Counted from the stretch's first letter, positions 9,701 through 18,635 are shown. The stretch is 36,741 nt of DNA from Acidobacteriota bacterium (GCA_003225005.1 QIAN01000236.1:1-36741), one strand, 5' to 3'. Program-made: numbers and translations. The notes: generated by a model not told the origin, from the sequence alone.

Positions 9701-9760
9701 GGCACGGCTTTAGCCGTGTCGTTAGAGCCGATGGGAGAGCGGGCTTTAGCTCCCTGAGGA
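9701..9760 (+). repeat. Paired-hairpin intergenic repeat, copy 2 (actB-actC spacer)
   Basis: GGCACGGC-TTTA-GCCGTGTC (9701-9720) is followed by a second hairpin-like unit, GGGCTTTAGCTCCCTGAGG (about 9741-9759). It matches copy 1 in order, spacing and core motifs (GGCACGG...CCGTG, then GGGCTTTAGC..C.CTGAG), with substitutions that partly keep the stems. It fills most of the 92-bp spacer. Confidence 0.6.
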
Positions 9761-9776
9761 CACTACCGACAACAGC

Positions 9777-10937
9777 ATGGACGAGCAACACAAAGTGACG
9801 GTGGACGCGCAAAGGGCCCCGGTCATTGAGCCGGGCTACACCTTCGGCAGCGTGACGGAAAAGATCAGCGCGATCGTGCTGACCCGTCCTGCCTCGAACG
9901 GCTGGTTCCTGGGCTTCGGCGTCGCCTTCACGCTGACGATGATGATGCTCTATGCCGTTGGCTACCTGGTGCTGAAAGGCATCGGCATCTGGGGTGTGAC
10001 CATTCCCATCGGCTGGGGGTTCGCCATCGTCAACTTCGTATGGTGGATCGGCATCGGCCACGCCGGCACGCTCATCTCCGCAATCCTGTTGTTACTTCGG
10101 CAATCGTGGCGCAATGCCATCAACCGCTTCGCCGAGGCCATGACGTTGTTTGCCGTGGCCTGCGCCGGAATCTTCCCCACCATCCACGTCGGACGCCCGT
10201 GGCTGGCTTACTGGCTGTTTCCTTATCCGAGCACGATGGGCGTGTGGCCGCAGTTTCGCAGCCCGCTGATGTGGGACGTGTTCGCGGTCTCAACCTACGG
10301 AACAATTTCGCTTCTCTTCTGGTTCATTGGTCTGATCCCTGACCTTGCGACCTTACGCGACCGCTCTGAAAATCGCCTAGCCAAAATCATTTACGGCATG
10401 CTCTCCATGGGTTGGCGCGGTTCGGCACGTCACTGGCATCGCTATGAAACAGCTTATTTATTGCTGGCCGGACTGGCCACGCCACTCGTACTATCCGTCC
10501 ACACCGTGGTGAGTTTCGACTTCGCCGTCGGTATCGTGCCCGGCTGGCATACCACCATCTTCCCTCCCTACTTCGTGGCCGGTGCGATCTACTCTGGATT
10601 TGCCATGGTACTGATGCTGGCTATTCCGATCCGCAAGATTTACGGCCTCGAAGATTTCATCACGGAACGCCATCTGCAGAACTCCGCGAAAGTGATGCTG
10701 GCCACCGGATTGATCGTGGCCTATGGATACGGCATCGAGGCCTTCATGGGCTGGTACAGCGGTGACCGGTATGACGCTTTCACAATGTGGAACCGTCTGC
10801 ACGGACCCTACGCCCCCGCATATGGGGCCCTGCTGATCTGCAACATTTTTATCCCCCAGGTGCTGTGGATTCGCAAATTGCGCACCAATCCGATCGCGTT
10901 GTTTCTGGTTTCCGGCGTGATCCTCGTGGGCATGTAG
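9777..10937 (+). CDS. actC: Alternative complex III subunit ActC (NrfD-like), interrupted by an in-frame TAG
   Basis: Encodes 386 aa of an NrfD/PsrC-type polytopic membrane protein, the quinol-binding subunit of alternative complex III. Most of the hydrophobic helices are present, with family landmarks such as WWIGIGHAGTLISAILLL, HVGRPW and HTVVSFDFAVGIVPGWHTT. The frame is cut by TAG at 10935-10937, codon 387, inside VGM*LERFIIVV; relatives read VGMWLERF here, so a single G-to-A change (TGG to TAG) explains it. The same frame continues without further damage to 11153 and carries the expected last helix and C-terminus. The full product would be 458 aa, a normal ActC length. The upstream frame shows no other damage, so this is either a sequencing or assembly error, a recent null mutation, or suppressed. 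Confidence 0.93.
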   Translation: MDEQHKVTVDAQRAPVIEPGYTFGSVTEKISAIVLTRPASNGWFLGFGVAFTLTMMMLYAVGYLVLKGIGIWGVTIPIGWGFAIVNFVWWIGIGHAGTLISAILLLLRQSWRNAINRFAEAMTLFAVACAGIFPTIHVGRPWLAYWLFPYPSTMGVWPQFRSPLMWDVFAVSTYGTISLLFWFIGLIPDLATLRDRSENRLAKIIYGMLSMGWRGSARHWHRYETAYLLLAGLATPLVLSVHTVVSFDFAVGIVPGWHTTIFPPYFVAGAIYSGFAMVLMLAIPIRKIYGLEDFITERHLQNSAKVMLATGLIVAYGYGIEAFMGWYSGDRYDAFTMWNRLHGPYAPAYGALLICNIFIPQVLWIRKLRTNPIALFLVSGVILVGM

Positions 10938-11153
10938 CTCGAGCGCTTCATCATCGTCGTGGTCAGCTTGCATCGCGACTTCCTGACATCCTCGTGGGGC
11001 ATGTACTACCCCACGCGCTGGGACTGGATGACCTACATCGGCACCATCGGCATGTTCCTCGCCGCTATGTTCTTGTTCCTGCGCATCCTGCCCGCAATCT
11101 CGATCTTTGAAATGCGCACCCTCTTGCCTGAGGCGGAGGTGAAAGCGGAATGA
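10938..11153 (+). pseudogene. actC: C-terminal remainder of actC after the in-frame TAG
   Basis: In the same frame as the upstream part, it reads LERFIIVVVSLHRDFLTSSW onward to a last membrane helix (IGTIGMFLAAMFLFLRILPAI) and ends EAEVKAE. These are the conserved end of ActC, not a new gene. Its stop overlaps the actD start as ATGA, the tight coupling expected when actC is translated to its natural end. GTG at 10959 could in theory restart translation, but no ribosome binding site supports this. Confidence 0.85.
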
Positions 11154-11686
11154 AGCGCGATCCCATCTACGGCATGATGGCTGAGTTCGATACGCCTGTG
11201 GCTTTGATTGAAGCCGCGAAGCGTACGTACCAGGCAGGCTATAAGAGGATTGACACTTACACTCCGTTCCCCGTCGAGGGCCTTGCCGAAGAGATCGGCT
11301 TTCACCGTGACGAGGTTCCGCTGGTGGTGCTGATCGGCGGCATTGTGGGAGGACTGACCGGCTATCTGATGCAGTATTGGATGTCGGCCGTTGCTTACCC
11401 GCTCAACATTGGCGGTAAACCATATCATTCGTGGCCGGCTTTTATCGTCATCACCTTTGAGATGACGATTCTGTTTGCCGGCATCTCTGCCGTATTCGGC
11501 ATGCTGGCGCTCAACGGTCTGCCCATGCCTTATCACCCGGTGTTCAACGTGCCGCGCTTTACGCGCGCTTCCAGGGACCGGTTTTTCCTGGTCGTGTTTT
11601 CCTCCGATGTCAAGTACGACCCGGCGGCCACGCGCCAGTTTCTCGAGAGCCTCGATCCACGCTCGGTCTCGGAGGTGCCAAGCTAA
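11150..11686 (+). CDS. actD: Alternative complex III subunit ActD (DUF3341 family membrane protein)
   Basis: A 178-aa protein of the DUF3341/ActD family, starting MKRDPIYGMMAEFDTP. The N-terminal about 50 residues form the cytoplasmic-type domain with the motif RIDTYTPFPVEGL. Two membrane helices follow at about 56-77 and 95-121, joined by the loop SAVAYPLNIGGKPYHSWPAF. ActD is a core structural subunit that carries no cofactor. The start overlaps the natural actC stop by four bases (ATGA), and actE starts one base after its stop. Length and motifs are typical and nothing looks damaged. Confidence 0.94.
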   Translation: MKRDPIYGMMAEFDTPVALIEAAKRTYQAGYKRIDTYTPFPVEGLAEEIGFHRDEVPLVVLIGGIVGGLTGYLMQYWMSAVAYPLNIGGKPYHSWPAFIVITFEMTILFAGISAVFGMLALNGLPMPYHPVFNVPRFTRASRDRFFLVVFSSDVKYDPAATRQFLESLDPRSVSEVPS

Positions 11687-11687
11687 G

Positions 11688-12350
11688 ATGCAGCGCTTCC
11701 GCAAATCCTTGGGTGCGTCGGTGCTCGTGGTTGTCGGCATGTCAGCGGCCTGCCGAATCGACATGCACGTGCAGCCGCGGGTCAATCCGCTGGCTAAGAG
11801 TGATTTCTTTACCGACCAGCGCTCCGCGCGTCCGCCCGTCGAAGGCACAGTCGCGCGTGGACAGTTGCATGAAGACAGTTATTTCTATACCGGCAAGATC
11901 GGCAACAATCCCGGCGACGCCATGCCTTTTCCGGTTACCAGAGACCTTCTCGAACGCGGGCGTGGACGCTATAACATTTATTGCGCGCCATGCCATTCGC
12001 GCGTGGGAGATGGCCATGGCTTCATCCCTTCGCGTGGATTCACGCGCAAGCCGCCATCTTTTCATGAGCAACGATTGCAGAAGGCTCCGCTGGGATACTT
12101 CTTCGATGTCATGACCAACGGCTTCGGCATCATGTCCGACTACGCGTCGCAGATTCCACCGCGCGATCGCTGGGACATCGTGGCCTACATCCGAGCTCTG
12201 CAGCTCAGCCAGAACGCCACTCAGGCAGATGTTCCTTCTGGCCAGAACCTGCCATCGGAGTCTCCGAAGTTCCAGGGTGAGCCGGGGACAGGCGCCAGTC
12301 TGCCGGTCATCGCACCGCAAGCAAATCCGAACTCCGAGGAAGAGAAATGA
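11688..12350 (+). CDS. actE: Alternative complex III subunit ActE, monoheme cytochrome c
   Basis: A 220-aa exported cytochrome with one heme-c site, CAPCH at residues 99-103, and a likely distal Met in GIMSD. The N-terminus has a short hydrophobic segment ending SAAC (Cys22). This may be a lipobox, as ActE is often a lipoprotein, though Ser at -3 is not ideal. Ahead of the heme lies RVNPLAKSDFFTDQRSARPP, a stretch typical of ActE. The open frame extends upstream to 11475, but that portion overlaps actD out of frame, so the ATG at 11688, one base after the actD stop, is chosen. It probably hands electrons on to the CoxB cytochrome domain. The stop overlaps actF (ATGA). Confidence 0.94.
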   Translation: MQRFRKSLGASVLVVVGMSAACRIDMHVQPRVNPLAKSDFFTDQRSARPPVEGTVARGQLHEDSYFYTGKIGNNPGDAMPFPVTRDLLERGRGRYNIYCAPCHSRVGDGHGFIPSRGFTRKPPSFHEQRLQKAPLGYFFDVMTNGFGIMSDYASQIPPRDRWDIVAYIRALQLSQNATQADVPSGQNLPSESPKFQGEPGTGASLPVIAPQANPNSEEEK

Positions 12351-13552
12351 CACCGGCAACCGCGAACCATCTCGATCTGACGCCGCCGCCGGTAGTGAAG
12401 ACCATCGCGCGGCGGTCGCTTATGGTCGGCGTCGTCTTCGGAGTTGTCGCCCTCATCGGCGCCTTCATGCGGCCCGAAGAATTCTATCGAGCGTACCTGC
12501 TCGGTTTCATGTGCTGGTTGGGCGTCGCCCTCGGTTCCATGGCGATTCTCATGATTCGCCACCTGACCGGTGGCGGCTGGGGCCTGGTAATTCGCCGCAC
12601 CCTGGGCGCCGCCATGCGCACGCTTCCGCTGCTCGCGCTGCTTTTCATCCCAATCCTTCTCGGGATGCACAGACTCTACATCTGGGCGCAGCCCTTGGAC
12701 CACATTGCCGACAAGCATCTTCGCGAACATTTGCAGGACATCACCAAGACCTACCTCACCCCGAACGGATTCATCTTCCGCGCCGCATTCTATTTCGCCA
12801 TCTGGAACCTGCTGTCATTCCTGCTCAGCAAATGGTCTAAGCAAACGGATCGCCCGGGCGCGCCCGACAACACGCAGCGCTTCAAGGCCGTCAGCGGCCC
12901 TGGGCTCATCCTCTACGGTTTTACCATCTCCTTCGCTGCCATCGATTGGGTGATGTCGCTCGATCCCAGCTGGGTCTCGACCATCTTCGGGCTGATTATT
13001 CTTATCGGCGAAGTGCTCTCCGCCATGTGCTTCGCCGTGGTCGTAGAGCGGATTCTGTTCAACTACAGGCCCATGTCGAAAATTCTGAAACCCGACTTCG
13101 TGCATGACCATGGCAAGTGGATGCTCACCTTCACCATGGTCTGGGCCTATTTCAACTTCTCGCAGTGGCTGATCATCTGGGTTGGCAATCTGCCCGCGGA
13201 AATTACCTTTTATTTGAAGCGTCTGAGCGGCGGCTGGGGATTGATCGGTTTGACGCTGGTGCTGTTCCACTTTGCCATTCCATTCGGGATTTTGCTGTCG
13301 CGTCCGTTCAAGCGCGACATTCACCGCCTGGCCTGGCTTGCGGCCTGGCTGATGTTGATGCGTTACCTGGATTTGTTCTGGATCATCGAACCGAATTTCT
13401 CGAACACTTTACGGTTCACTGTAGCCGACGTCATTGTGCCCGTAGCGATCGGAGGAATCTGGCTTGCCTATTTCTTCCGTAATCTGGCTGCACTCCCTTT
13501 GCTGCCGGCCTACGACCCGGACGCGCATGAAGTACTGGAGCCCGTCGACTAG
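12347..13552 (+). CDS. actF: Alternative complex III subunit ActF (second NrfD-like membrane subunit)
   Basis: A 401-aa polytopic membrane protein, the second NrfD-like subunit of alternative complex III, paralogous to ActC. Several membrane helices are evident, for example LMVGVVFGVVALIGAF, AYLLGFMCWLGVALGSMAIL, TLPLLALLFIPILLGM and VIVPVAIGGIWLAYFF. The motifs LSGGWGLIGLTLVLFHFAIPF and YLDLFWIIEP near the C-terminus are typical. It starts within the actE stop (ATGA) and ends with TAG, which shows TAG works as an ordinary stop codon in this operon. The next gene starts nine bases later. No defects are seen. Confidence 0.94.
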   Translation: MTPATANHLDLTPPPVVKTIARRSLMVGVVFGVVALIGAFMRPEEFYRAYLLGFMCWLGVALGSMAILMIRHLTGGGWGLVIRRTLGAAMRTLPLLALLFIPILLGMHRLYIWAQPLDHIADKHLREHLQDITKTYLTPNGFIFRAAFYFAIWNLLSFLLSKWSKQTDRPGAPDNTQRFKAVSGPGLILYGFTISFAAIDWVMSLDPSWVSTIFGLIILIGEVLSAMCFAVVVERILFNYRPMSKILKPDFVHDHGKWMLTFTMVWAYFNFSQWLIIWVGNLPAEITFYLKRLSGGWGLIGLTLVLFHFAIPFGILLSRPFKRDIHRLAWLAAWLMLMRYLDLFWIIEPNFSNTLRFTVADVIVPVAIGGIWLAYFFRNLAALPLLPAYDPDAHEVLEPVD

Positions 13553-13561
13553 CTGAAATAC

Positions 13562-14065
13562 ATGAGCGACCCGGTCAAACACGAAAGCACACCATCGCAC
13601 GGCAGCTATGAGCGTCAGGATATTAGCGCCCGGGGAATCTTTTATTTTATCGCCGGACTTCTTGCTGCCACGCTGTTGATCAGTCTTCTGTTGAGCGGCC
13701 TTTATAAAATTCTTGACAAGCGCTTTGAGACGGGTCAGCCGCCGGTAAATCCGTTGGCGGCGAATGTTCCCAAGGACACGCGCCAGGTGCCACCCCAATA
13801 TCCCGAGACCGCCTTTCCCGATCCGCGTCTGGAAACCGACGAGCGCACCCAACTCTACAGCATTCGCATCGCCGAGGAGCGGAAGCTGAACAGCTACGGC
13901 TGGGTCGACGAGAAAGCCGGAACCGTGCACATCCCGATCGAGCGCGCCATGGAACTCTTGGCCCAACGTGGGCTTCCGCTGCGTCCGCAAAGCGGTGCGC
14001 AACCGCAGCACGAAGCACAGAAAAACCAAGCCGCAAAGAAAGAGAAAAAAGGGAAAAAGCCGTGA
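13562..14065 (+). CDS. Small single-pass membrane protein of the act-cox cluster, function unknown
   Basis: A 167-aa protein with one strong membrane helix near residues 26-47 (ISARGIFYFIAGLLAATLLI). A proline-rich outer segment with paired charged residues follows, then the motif NSYGWVDEKAGTVHIPIERA and a Lys-rich tail ending KKEKKGKKP. I recall similar small proteins with a 'YGWVD...IPI.RAM' motif in the same slot of other ActABCDEF-SCO-cox clusters, but no function is established to my knowledge. An accessory subunit or assembly factor joining complex III and the oxidase is a reasonable guess. It sits nine bases after actF, and its stop overlaps the SCO start (GTGA). Confidence 0.85.
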   Translation: MSDPVKHESTPSHGSYERQDISARGIFYFIAGLLAATLLISLLLSGLYKILDKRFETGQPPVNPLAANVPKDTRQVPPQYPETAFPDPRLETDERTQLYSIRIAEERKLNSYGWVDEKAGTVHIPIERAMELLAQRGLPLRPQSGAQPQHEAQKNQAAKKEKKGKKP

Positions 14066-14958
14066 GCAAGTGGTTTCACAATTCGAGATACACGCGGGTT
14101 GGTGGCCTGGTCCTCATGCTTTCGCTAGCTGCGCCCGCTTGGGGACAGGGCATGACCAAGGGAATAATGTCTCCCCCCGCCAATGTGCGCCCGCCGCGTC
14201 TGGAGAACGTCGGCATCGAGCAGCATTGCGACGCTCAGCTCCCCCCGGACCTCGCCTTCCGCGATGAAGCCGGCAAGCCCGTCAGACTGGGAGACTACTT
14301 CGGCCGCAAGCCTCTGATCCTTGACCTCGCGTACTACAACTGCACCATGCTTTGTAGCGAGGTTCTCTCCGGACTGACCAGCGCCATGAAGATGGTCAAG
14401 TTCGATCTGGGCAAGGAATTCGAAGTTATTACCGTGAGCTTCGATCCCCGCGAAACGCCTGAGATGGCTGGGGCCAAGAAAAACGATTACGTCCACCGCT
14501 ACGGCCGTCCGCACGCAGCCGCAGGCTGGCACTTCTTAACCGGACAAGCCGAAGCCATCAACGCGCTGACGAAGGCCGTCGGCTTCCAGTATCAATACGA
14601 TCCGAAGATCAAGCAATTCGCGCACGCCACCGCGATCATGGTGCTCACCCCGCAAGGCCGCGTCTCGCGTTATTTTTACGGTGTTGATTTTCCGCCCAAA
14701 GATCTGCGCATGGGACTGGTGGAGGCTTCCCAGGGCAAGATCGGCAACGCCGTGGATCAAGTGCTGCTGTATTGCTATCACTACGATCCGGCCACAGGAA
14801 AATACGGAGCCATGGTGGCCAATATTTTGCGGCTGGCGGCCGCTGCAACCATTTTGATTCTGGGTATCTTCTGGTTCATCATGTTCCGGCCGGAGCACTC
14901 AGTCGCGAGGAGAGCAACGTCTCGATCAGCAACAAAGCAGGCAGGGTATGTTCGATAA
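14062..14958 (+). CDS. SCO1/SenC family copper chaperone for cytochrome oxidase
   Basis: A 298-aa SCO protein that delivers copper to the CuA site of cytochrome oxidase subunit II on the outer face of the membrane. The copper ligands are visible: the CTMLC motif (Cys94, Cys98) and His188 in FAHATAIMVL, within a thioredoxin-like fold. The N-terminus has a signal-like hydrophobic stretch ending PAWGQG. Unusually for short SCO proteins, a C-terminal helix at about 255-275 follows, so it may be tail-anchored. The start is GTG, overlapping the preceding stop as GTGA. Its last 11 bases overlap coxB, its expected client, which supports co-translation. Confidence 0.93.
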   Translation: MSKWFHNSRYTRVGGLVLMLSLAAPAWGQGMTKGIMSPPANVRPPRLENVGIEQHCDAQLPPDLAFRDEAGKPVRLGDYFGRKPLILDLAYYNCTMLCSEVLSGLTSAMKMVKFDLGKEFEVITVSFDPRETPEMAGAKKNDYVHRYGRPHAAAGWHFLTGQAEAINALTKAVGFQYQYDPKIKQFAHATAIMVLTPQGRVSRYFYGVDFPPKDLRMGLVEASQGKIGNAVDQVLLYCYHYDPATGKYGAMVANILRLAAAATILILGIFWFIMFRPEHSVARRATSRSATKQAGYVR

Positions 14959-15949
14959 TTTTCCATTATGGCCGCAGCGCGCCTCCACCATGGCGGGCAA
15001 TGTGGACGCGCTCTACATCTTCCTGCTCATGGTCAGCGGGTTGATGACGCTTTTGATTTCTGTCTGCGTCGTCTTCTTCGCGGCTAAGTTTCGCCATCGC
15101 CCCGGAGTACAAGCAGAGCCGATCGAAGGCTCCACGCCCCTGGAATTGACGTGGTCGATCATCCCCATGGGCGTGTTCCTGGTGATTTTTTCCTGGGGCG
15201 CGGTGGTCTTTTTCCAGGAGCGCACTCCCCCCCGCGACGCCACGGAAGTTTACGTCGTGGCCAAGCAGTGGATGTGGAAGCTGGAGCACGCCGAAGGCCA
15301 GCGCGAGATCAATGAATTGCACGTTCCGGTAGGCCGCGACGTGAAGATGATCATGACGTCGCAAGACGCGATCCATAGTTTTTATGTGCCCGCCTTCCGC
15401 ATCAAGCAGGACGTCCTGCCCGGCCGTTACACCGTGGCATGGTTTCGAGCCACCAAGCCAGGCACCTATCATTTGTTCTGCGCTGAATATTGCGGCACAC
15501 AGCATTCGGGCATGATCGGCTCCGTCGTCGTGATGGAACCCGCACAATACGAGGTTTGGATGAGCGGCGGATCAACCGGTCCGCTCTCTGCCAGCGGAGA
15601 GAAAGTCTTCGCCGAATTAGGTTGCGCCACGTGCCATCGCCCCGATGGCCAGGGGCGTGGACCCAATCTGCAAGGCTTGTTTGGCAAGACCGTGCAACTC
15701 GAAGATGGCCGCACAGTCACCGCCGATGAGAATTACATCCGCGAATCGATCCTCGATCCGGGGGCCAAAGTCCTGAAGGGATTCAAACCAGTCATGCCCA
15801 CATTTCAGGGGATCGTCAGCGAAGAACAGTTGAATGCCTTGGTCGCCTACGTTAAGTCACTGTCGTCAACCCGGCCGGGAAATGCCATGGCTGCTGGCTC
15901 GACCTCGCCGCCAGCCAAAGCTTCAGCCCAGAGAAGTCAGGTGCAATGA
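14948..15949 (+). CDS. coxB: Cytochrome c oxidase subunit II with fused cytochrome c (caa3 type)
   Basis: A 333-aa subunit II. Two membrane helices at about 19-48 and 68-90 are followed by a cupredoxin domain with all CuA ligands: His143, Cys178, Cys182, His186 and Met189 ([12 protein letters not shown]). A cytochrome c domain is fused at the C-terminus, with heme motif CATCH at 226-230 and axial Met283 in VMPTF. This fusion defines a caa3 oxidase, so a soluble cytochrome c is not needed and electrons can come directly from the neighbouring alternative complex III. The start overlaps the SCO gene by 11 bases and the stop overlaps coxA (ATGA). The tail after about residue 305 is Ser/Ala/Pro-rich. 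Confidence 0.96.
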   Translation: MFDNFPLWPQRASTMAGNVDALYIFLLMVSGLMTLLISVCVVFFAAKFRHRPGVQAEPIEGSTPLELTWSIIPMGVFLVIFSWGAVVFFQERTPPRDATEVYVVAKQWMWKLEHAEGQREINELHVPVGRDVKMIMTSQDAIHSFYVPAFRIKQDVLPGRYTVAWFRATKPGTYHLFCAEYCGTQHSGMIGSVVVMEPAQYEVWMSGGSTGPLSASGEKVFAELGCATCHRPDGQGRGPNLQGLFGKTVQLEDGRTVTADENYIRESILDPGAKVLKGFKPVMPTFQGIVSEEQLNALVAYVKSLSSTRPGNAMAAGSTSPPAKASAQRSQVQ

Positions 15950-17598
15950 GTATGGCTACCGCGAGTATTCCGACGGTTGAGCGCGAAAATTATCTGAATA
16001 AGCACTACGGCGTCGGTTCGTGGCTGTTCACCACCGACCACAAGCGTATCGCACTGCTCTACCTGCTCTCGATCACCTTCTTCTTCTTCATCGGAGGTTT
16101 CTTCGCCCTGCTCATTCGTCTGGAGTTGCTGACTCCGGCGGGCGACCTGGTGCAAGCCGATTCCTACAACAAGCTCTTCACCATGCACGGCATGGTGATG
16201 GTTTTCTTTTTCCTGATCCCGTCAATTCCCGCCGTGCTCGGGAACTTCCTCGTGCCCTTGATGATCGGGGCGAAAGATCTGGCCTTCCCGAAAATCAACC
16301 TCCTGAGCTGGTATCTCTACATCATCGGCGGCGTGATGATGCTGCACTGCATGCTGACCGGTGGAGTGGATACCGGCTGGACGTTCTACGTGCCTTTCAG
16401 CACTGCCTTTAGCAATACCAAGGTTGTCGAGGCGGGGCTGGCGATCTTCGTCGCGGGCTTCTCTTCCATCCTGACTGGACTGAATTTCGTGGTCACGATT
16501 CACCGTCTGCGCGCCCCGGGCATGAGCTGGTCGCGCCTGCCACTGTTTATCTGGGCGCACTATGCCACCAGCATCATTCAACTTCTAGGAACACCTGTGA
16601 TCGCGATCACCTTGGTGTTGGTTGCCGCAGAGCGCGCCTTGCATCTCGGCATCTTCGATCCCAAGCTGGGTGGCGATCCGCTGCTTTTCCAGCATTTGTT
16701 CTGGTTCTACTCGCACCCTGCGGTTTACATCATGATTTTGCCGTCAATGGGCATCATCAGCGAGATCATCGCCTGCTTCTCGCGCAAGCGCATTTTCGGC
16801 TACAGCTTCGTAGCCTTTTCTTCCATCGCCATCGCGGTCTTCGGCTTCCTGGTATGGGCGCACCACATGTTCGTCGCCGGAATCTCGGTTTACGCCGCCC
16901 TGGTTTTCTCGCTGCTCAGTTATCTGGTTGCTGTGCCTTCCGCGGTCAAGGTCTTTAACTGGACAGCCACGATGTACAAAGGTTCGATCTATTACGATGC
17001 GCCCATGCTCTACGCTTTCGGCTTCCTCGGACTTTTCACCGTGGGCGGTCTTACCGGCCTGTTTCTCGCCGCGCTGGGCATCGACGTGCATGTCACCGAC
17101 ACTTATTTTGTCATCGCGCACTTTCATTACATTATGGTCGGAGGCGCGGTCATGGGTTATCTCGGAGGCATGCATTTTTGGTGGCCCAAGATTTCCGGCC
17201 GCCTCTATCCGGAAGGCTGGGCCAAACTCGCAGCGCTGATTGTATTTATCGGTTTCAACCTGACATTCTTTCCGCAATTTATCCTCGGCTATATAGGAAT
17301 GCCGCGGCGTTATTATCAGTACCCGCCGGAGTTTCAGGTGCTGAACGTACTCTCCACTGCCGGCGCCACAATTCTGGGTGTGGGCTATCTGCTGCCCATG
17401 GTCTATTTCCTTTGGTCGATGCGCTACGGCAAGCCCGCGCCCGATAATCCCTGGAACGCAGCCGGACTCGAGTGGAAAACTGCTTCGCCGCCGCCCACTT
17501 TCAATTTCGACGAAGAGCCGGTCGTGACTTGGGAAGCCTACAACTACGACGAGTTGAATAGGTTTCCGGTTAAAGAGGAGACTCCCGTTGCCCGATAG
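15946..17598 (+). CDS. coxA: Cytochrome c oxidase subunit I, A2-type heme-copper oxidase
   Basis: A 550-aa catalytic subunit that reduces oxygen and pumps protons. The metal ligands are complete: His81 and His394 for the low-spin heme, His392 for the high-spin heme, and His257, His306 and His307 for CuB, with Tyr261 as the cross-linked tyrosine. The sequence [10 protein letters not shown] lacks the Glu of A1 oxidases (HPEVY) and instead has the Tyr-Ser pair (255-256) that marks the A2 subfamily, as in Rhodothermus marinus caa3. That organism also uses alternative complex III and forms a supercomplex with its oxidase, so the pairing here makes functional sense. It overlaps coxB by 4 and coxC by 11 bases. 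Confidence 0.97.
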   Translation: MSMATASIPTVERENYLNKHYGVGSWLFTTDHKRIALLYLLSITFFFFIGGFFALLIRLELLTPAGDLVQADSYNKLFTMHGMVMVFFFLIPSIPAVLGNFLVPLMIGAKDLAFPKINLLSWYLYIIGGVMMLHCMLTGGVDTGWTFYVPFSTAFSNTKVVEAGLAIFVAGFSSILTGLNFVVTIHRLRAPGMSWSRLPLFIWAHYATSIIQLLGTPVIAITLVLVAAERALHLGIFDPKLGGDPLLFQHLFWFYSHPAVYIMILPSMGIISEIIACFSRKRIFGYSFVAFSSIAIAVFGFLVWAHHMFVAGISVYAALVFSLLSYLVAVPSAVKVFNWTATMYKGSIYYDAPMLYAFGFLGLFTVGGLTGLFLAALGIDVHVTDTYFVIAHFHYIMVGGAVMGYLGGMHFWWPKISGRLYPEGWAKLAALIVFIGFNLTFFPQFILGYIGMPRRYYQYPPEFQVLNVLSTAGATILGVGYLLPMVYFLWSMRYGKPAPDNPWNAAGLEWKTASPPPTFNFDEEPVVTWEAYNYDELNRFPVKEETPVAR

Positions 17599-18283
17599 CC
17601 AACTCACGGCCGCTCACAATCCGGCCCTGTTGCATCATTTCGCCGAGCCCCAGCAACAACGCGATGCCGCCAGCCTCGGGACGTGGGTGTTCCTGGGTAC
17701 CGAGATTATGTTTTTTGGCGGTTTGTTCTGTACTTACCTGGTGTACCGTCGCGGCTATTTCGGAGACTGGGGCGCGGCCAGCAAGACGCTCGATGTCACC
17801 CTGGGCGCAACCAACACTGCGGTTCTAATCTGCAGCAGCTTGACCGTAGTGCTCGCAGTCTGGGCAGCACAAACCGGCAGGCGCAGGTTGCTGATTGGCA
17901 ACTTGCTCGCGACCTTGGTGCTCGGCACGGCGTTCCTCGGAATCAAAGGGATCGAGTACAAGGAAAAGTTCGAGAAGCATCATGTGCCCGGCGCGAGCTT
18001 CCAGTTCAACAACGTTAGGATTCCCGGGCATCCCGACCAGTACGCCAATCCCAGCCATGCGGAGATCTTCTTTGCTCTCTACTTCGTCATGACCGGCCTG
18101 CACGCGCTCCATATGATCGTCGGGATTGGCATCTTCATTTGGCTGACCGTGATGGCCTGGAAAGGCCGATTTACTCCGGAGTACAACACTCCCGTCGAAA
18201 TGGGGGGGCTGTATTGGCATTTCGTGGACATCATTTGGATCTACTTGTTCCCATTGCTCTACCTGATTGACCGACATCCCTGA
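17588..18283 (+). CDS. coxC: Cytochrome c oxidase subunit III
   Basis: A 231-aa membrane subunit III, non-catalytic but stabilising proton pumping. Typical segments are [22 protein letters not shown], the loop carrying [19 protein letters not shown] and the C-terminal [20 protein letters not shown]. The best start is TTG at 17588: a strong ribosome binding site, GAGGAG at 17575-17580, lies seven bases before it, and the homology begins close behind. The start lies inside the end of coxA (11-bp overlap). The extended loop between helices ([14 protein letters not shown]) is usual for this subgroup. No damage is seen. Confidence 0.95.
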   Translation: MPDSQLTAAHNPALLHHFAEPQQQRDAASLGTWVFLGTEIMFFGGLFCTYLVYRRGYFGDWGAASKTLDVTLGATNTAVLICSSLTVVLAVWAAQTGRRRLLIGNLLATLVLGTAFLGIKGIEYKEKFEKHHVPGASFQFNNVRIPGHPDQYANPSHAEIFFALYFVMTGLHALHMIVGIGIFIWLTVMAWKGRFTPEYNTPVEMGGLYWHFVDIIWIYLFPLLYLIDRHP

Positions 18284-18290
18284 GGCTCGC

Positions 18291-18581
18291 ATGTCAGCAC
18301 ATCCATCATCGTCGCTCAAACTGTACTTCGGCATCTGGATCACGCTGCTCGCGTGCACCGGTCTCACGGTCTGGGCCGCCTCCCTCGACCTCGGCCGCTT
18401 TAACGCCGCCGTAGCTTTGACGATTGCTACTTTCAAGGCCATTCTGGTTGCTCTGTTCTTCATGCACCTCAAGGGCGCCAGCGAAAAACTCAGCAAGCTA
18501 GTGGTAGTGGCGAGCTTGTTCTTCCTCCTGATTCTCCTGGCTCTCTCCATGAGCGATTACGCCACTCGAACCTGGACCTAG
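18291..18581 (+). CDS. caa3-type oxidase subunit IV
   Basis: A 96-aa protein with three membrane helices: about residues 11-32, 40-60 (TIATFKAILVALFFMHL) and 69-89. This is the small prokaryotic subunit IV of caa3/cytochrome c oxidases, matching the family in length and in the FKA.LVA.FFMHL motif. An in-frame TTG at 18267 would overlap coxC, but the ATG at 18291 with a GAGG motif five bases upstream is preferred. It is the last oxidase gene, seven bases after coxC, and ends with tandem TAG TAG. No convincing terminator follows, so transcription may continue into the next gene, 54 bp away. Confidence 0.92.
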   Translation: MSAHPSSSLKLYFGIWITLLACTGLTVWAASLDLGRFNAAVALTIATFKAILVALFFMHLKGASEKLSKLVVVASLFFLLILLALSMSDYATRTWT

Positions 18582-18635
18582 TAGCATTTCTAGTATTCTT
18601 GTCTGGCTTTGCTGCCGTAAGCTGGAGCCACAGCC

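Noticed and set aside
10935..10937. Genetic-code change with TAG read as Trp throughout
   Set aside because: actF, coxA, coxD and other genes end in TAG at places where the proteins naturally end, so TAG is a working stop here.
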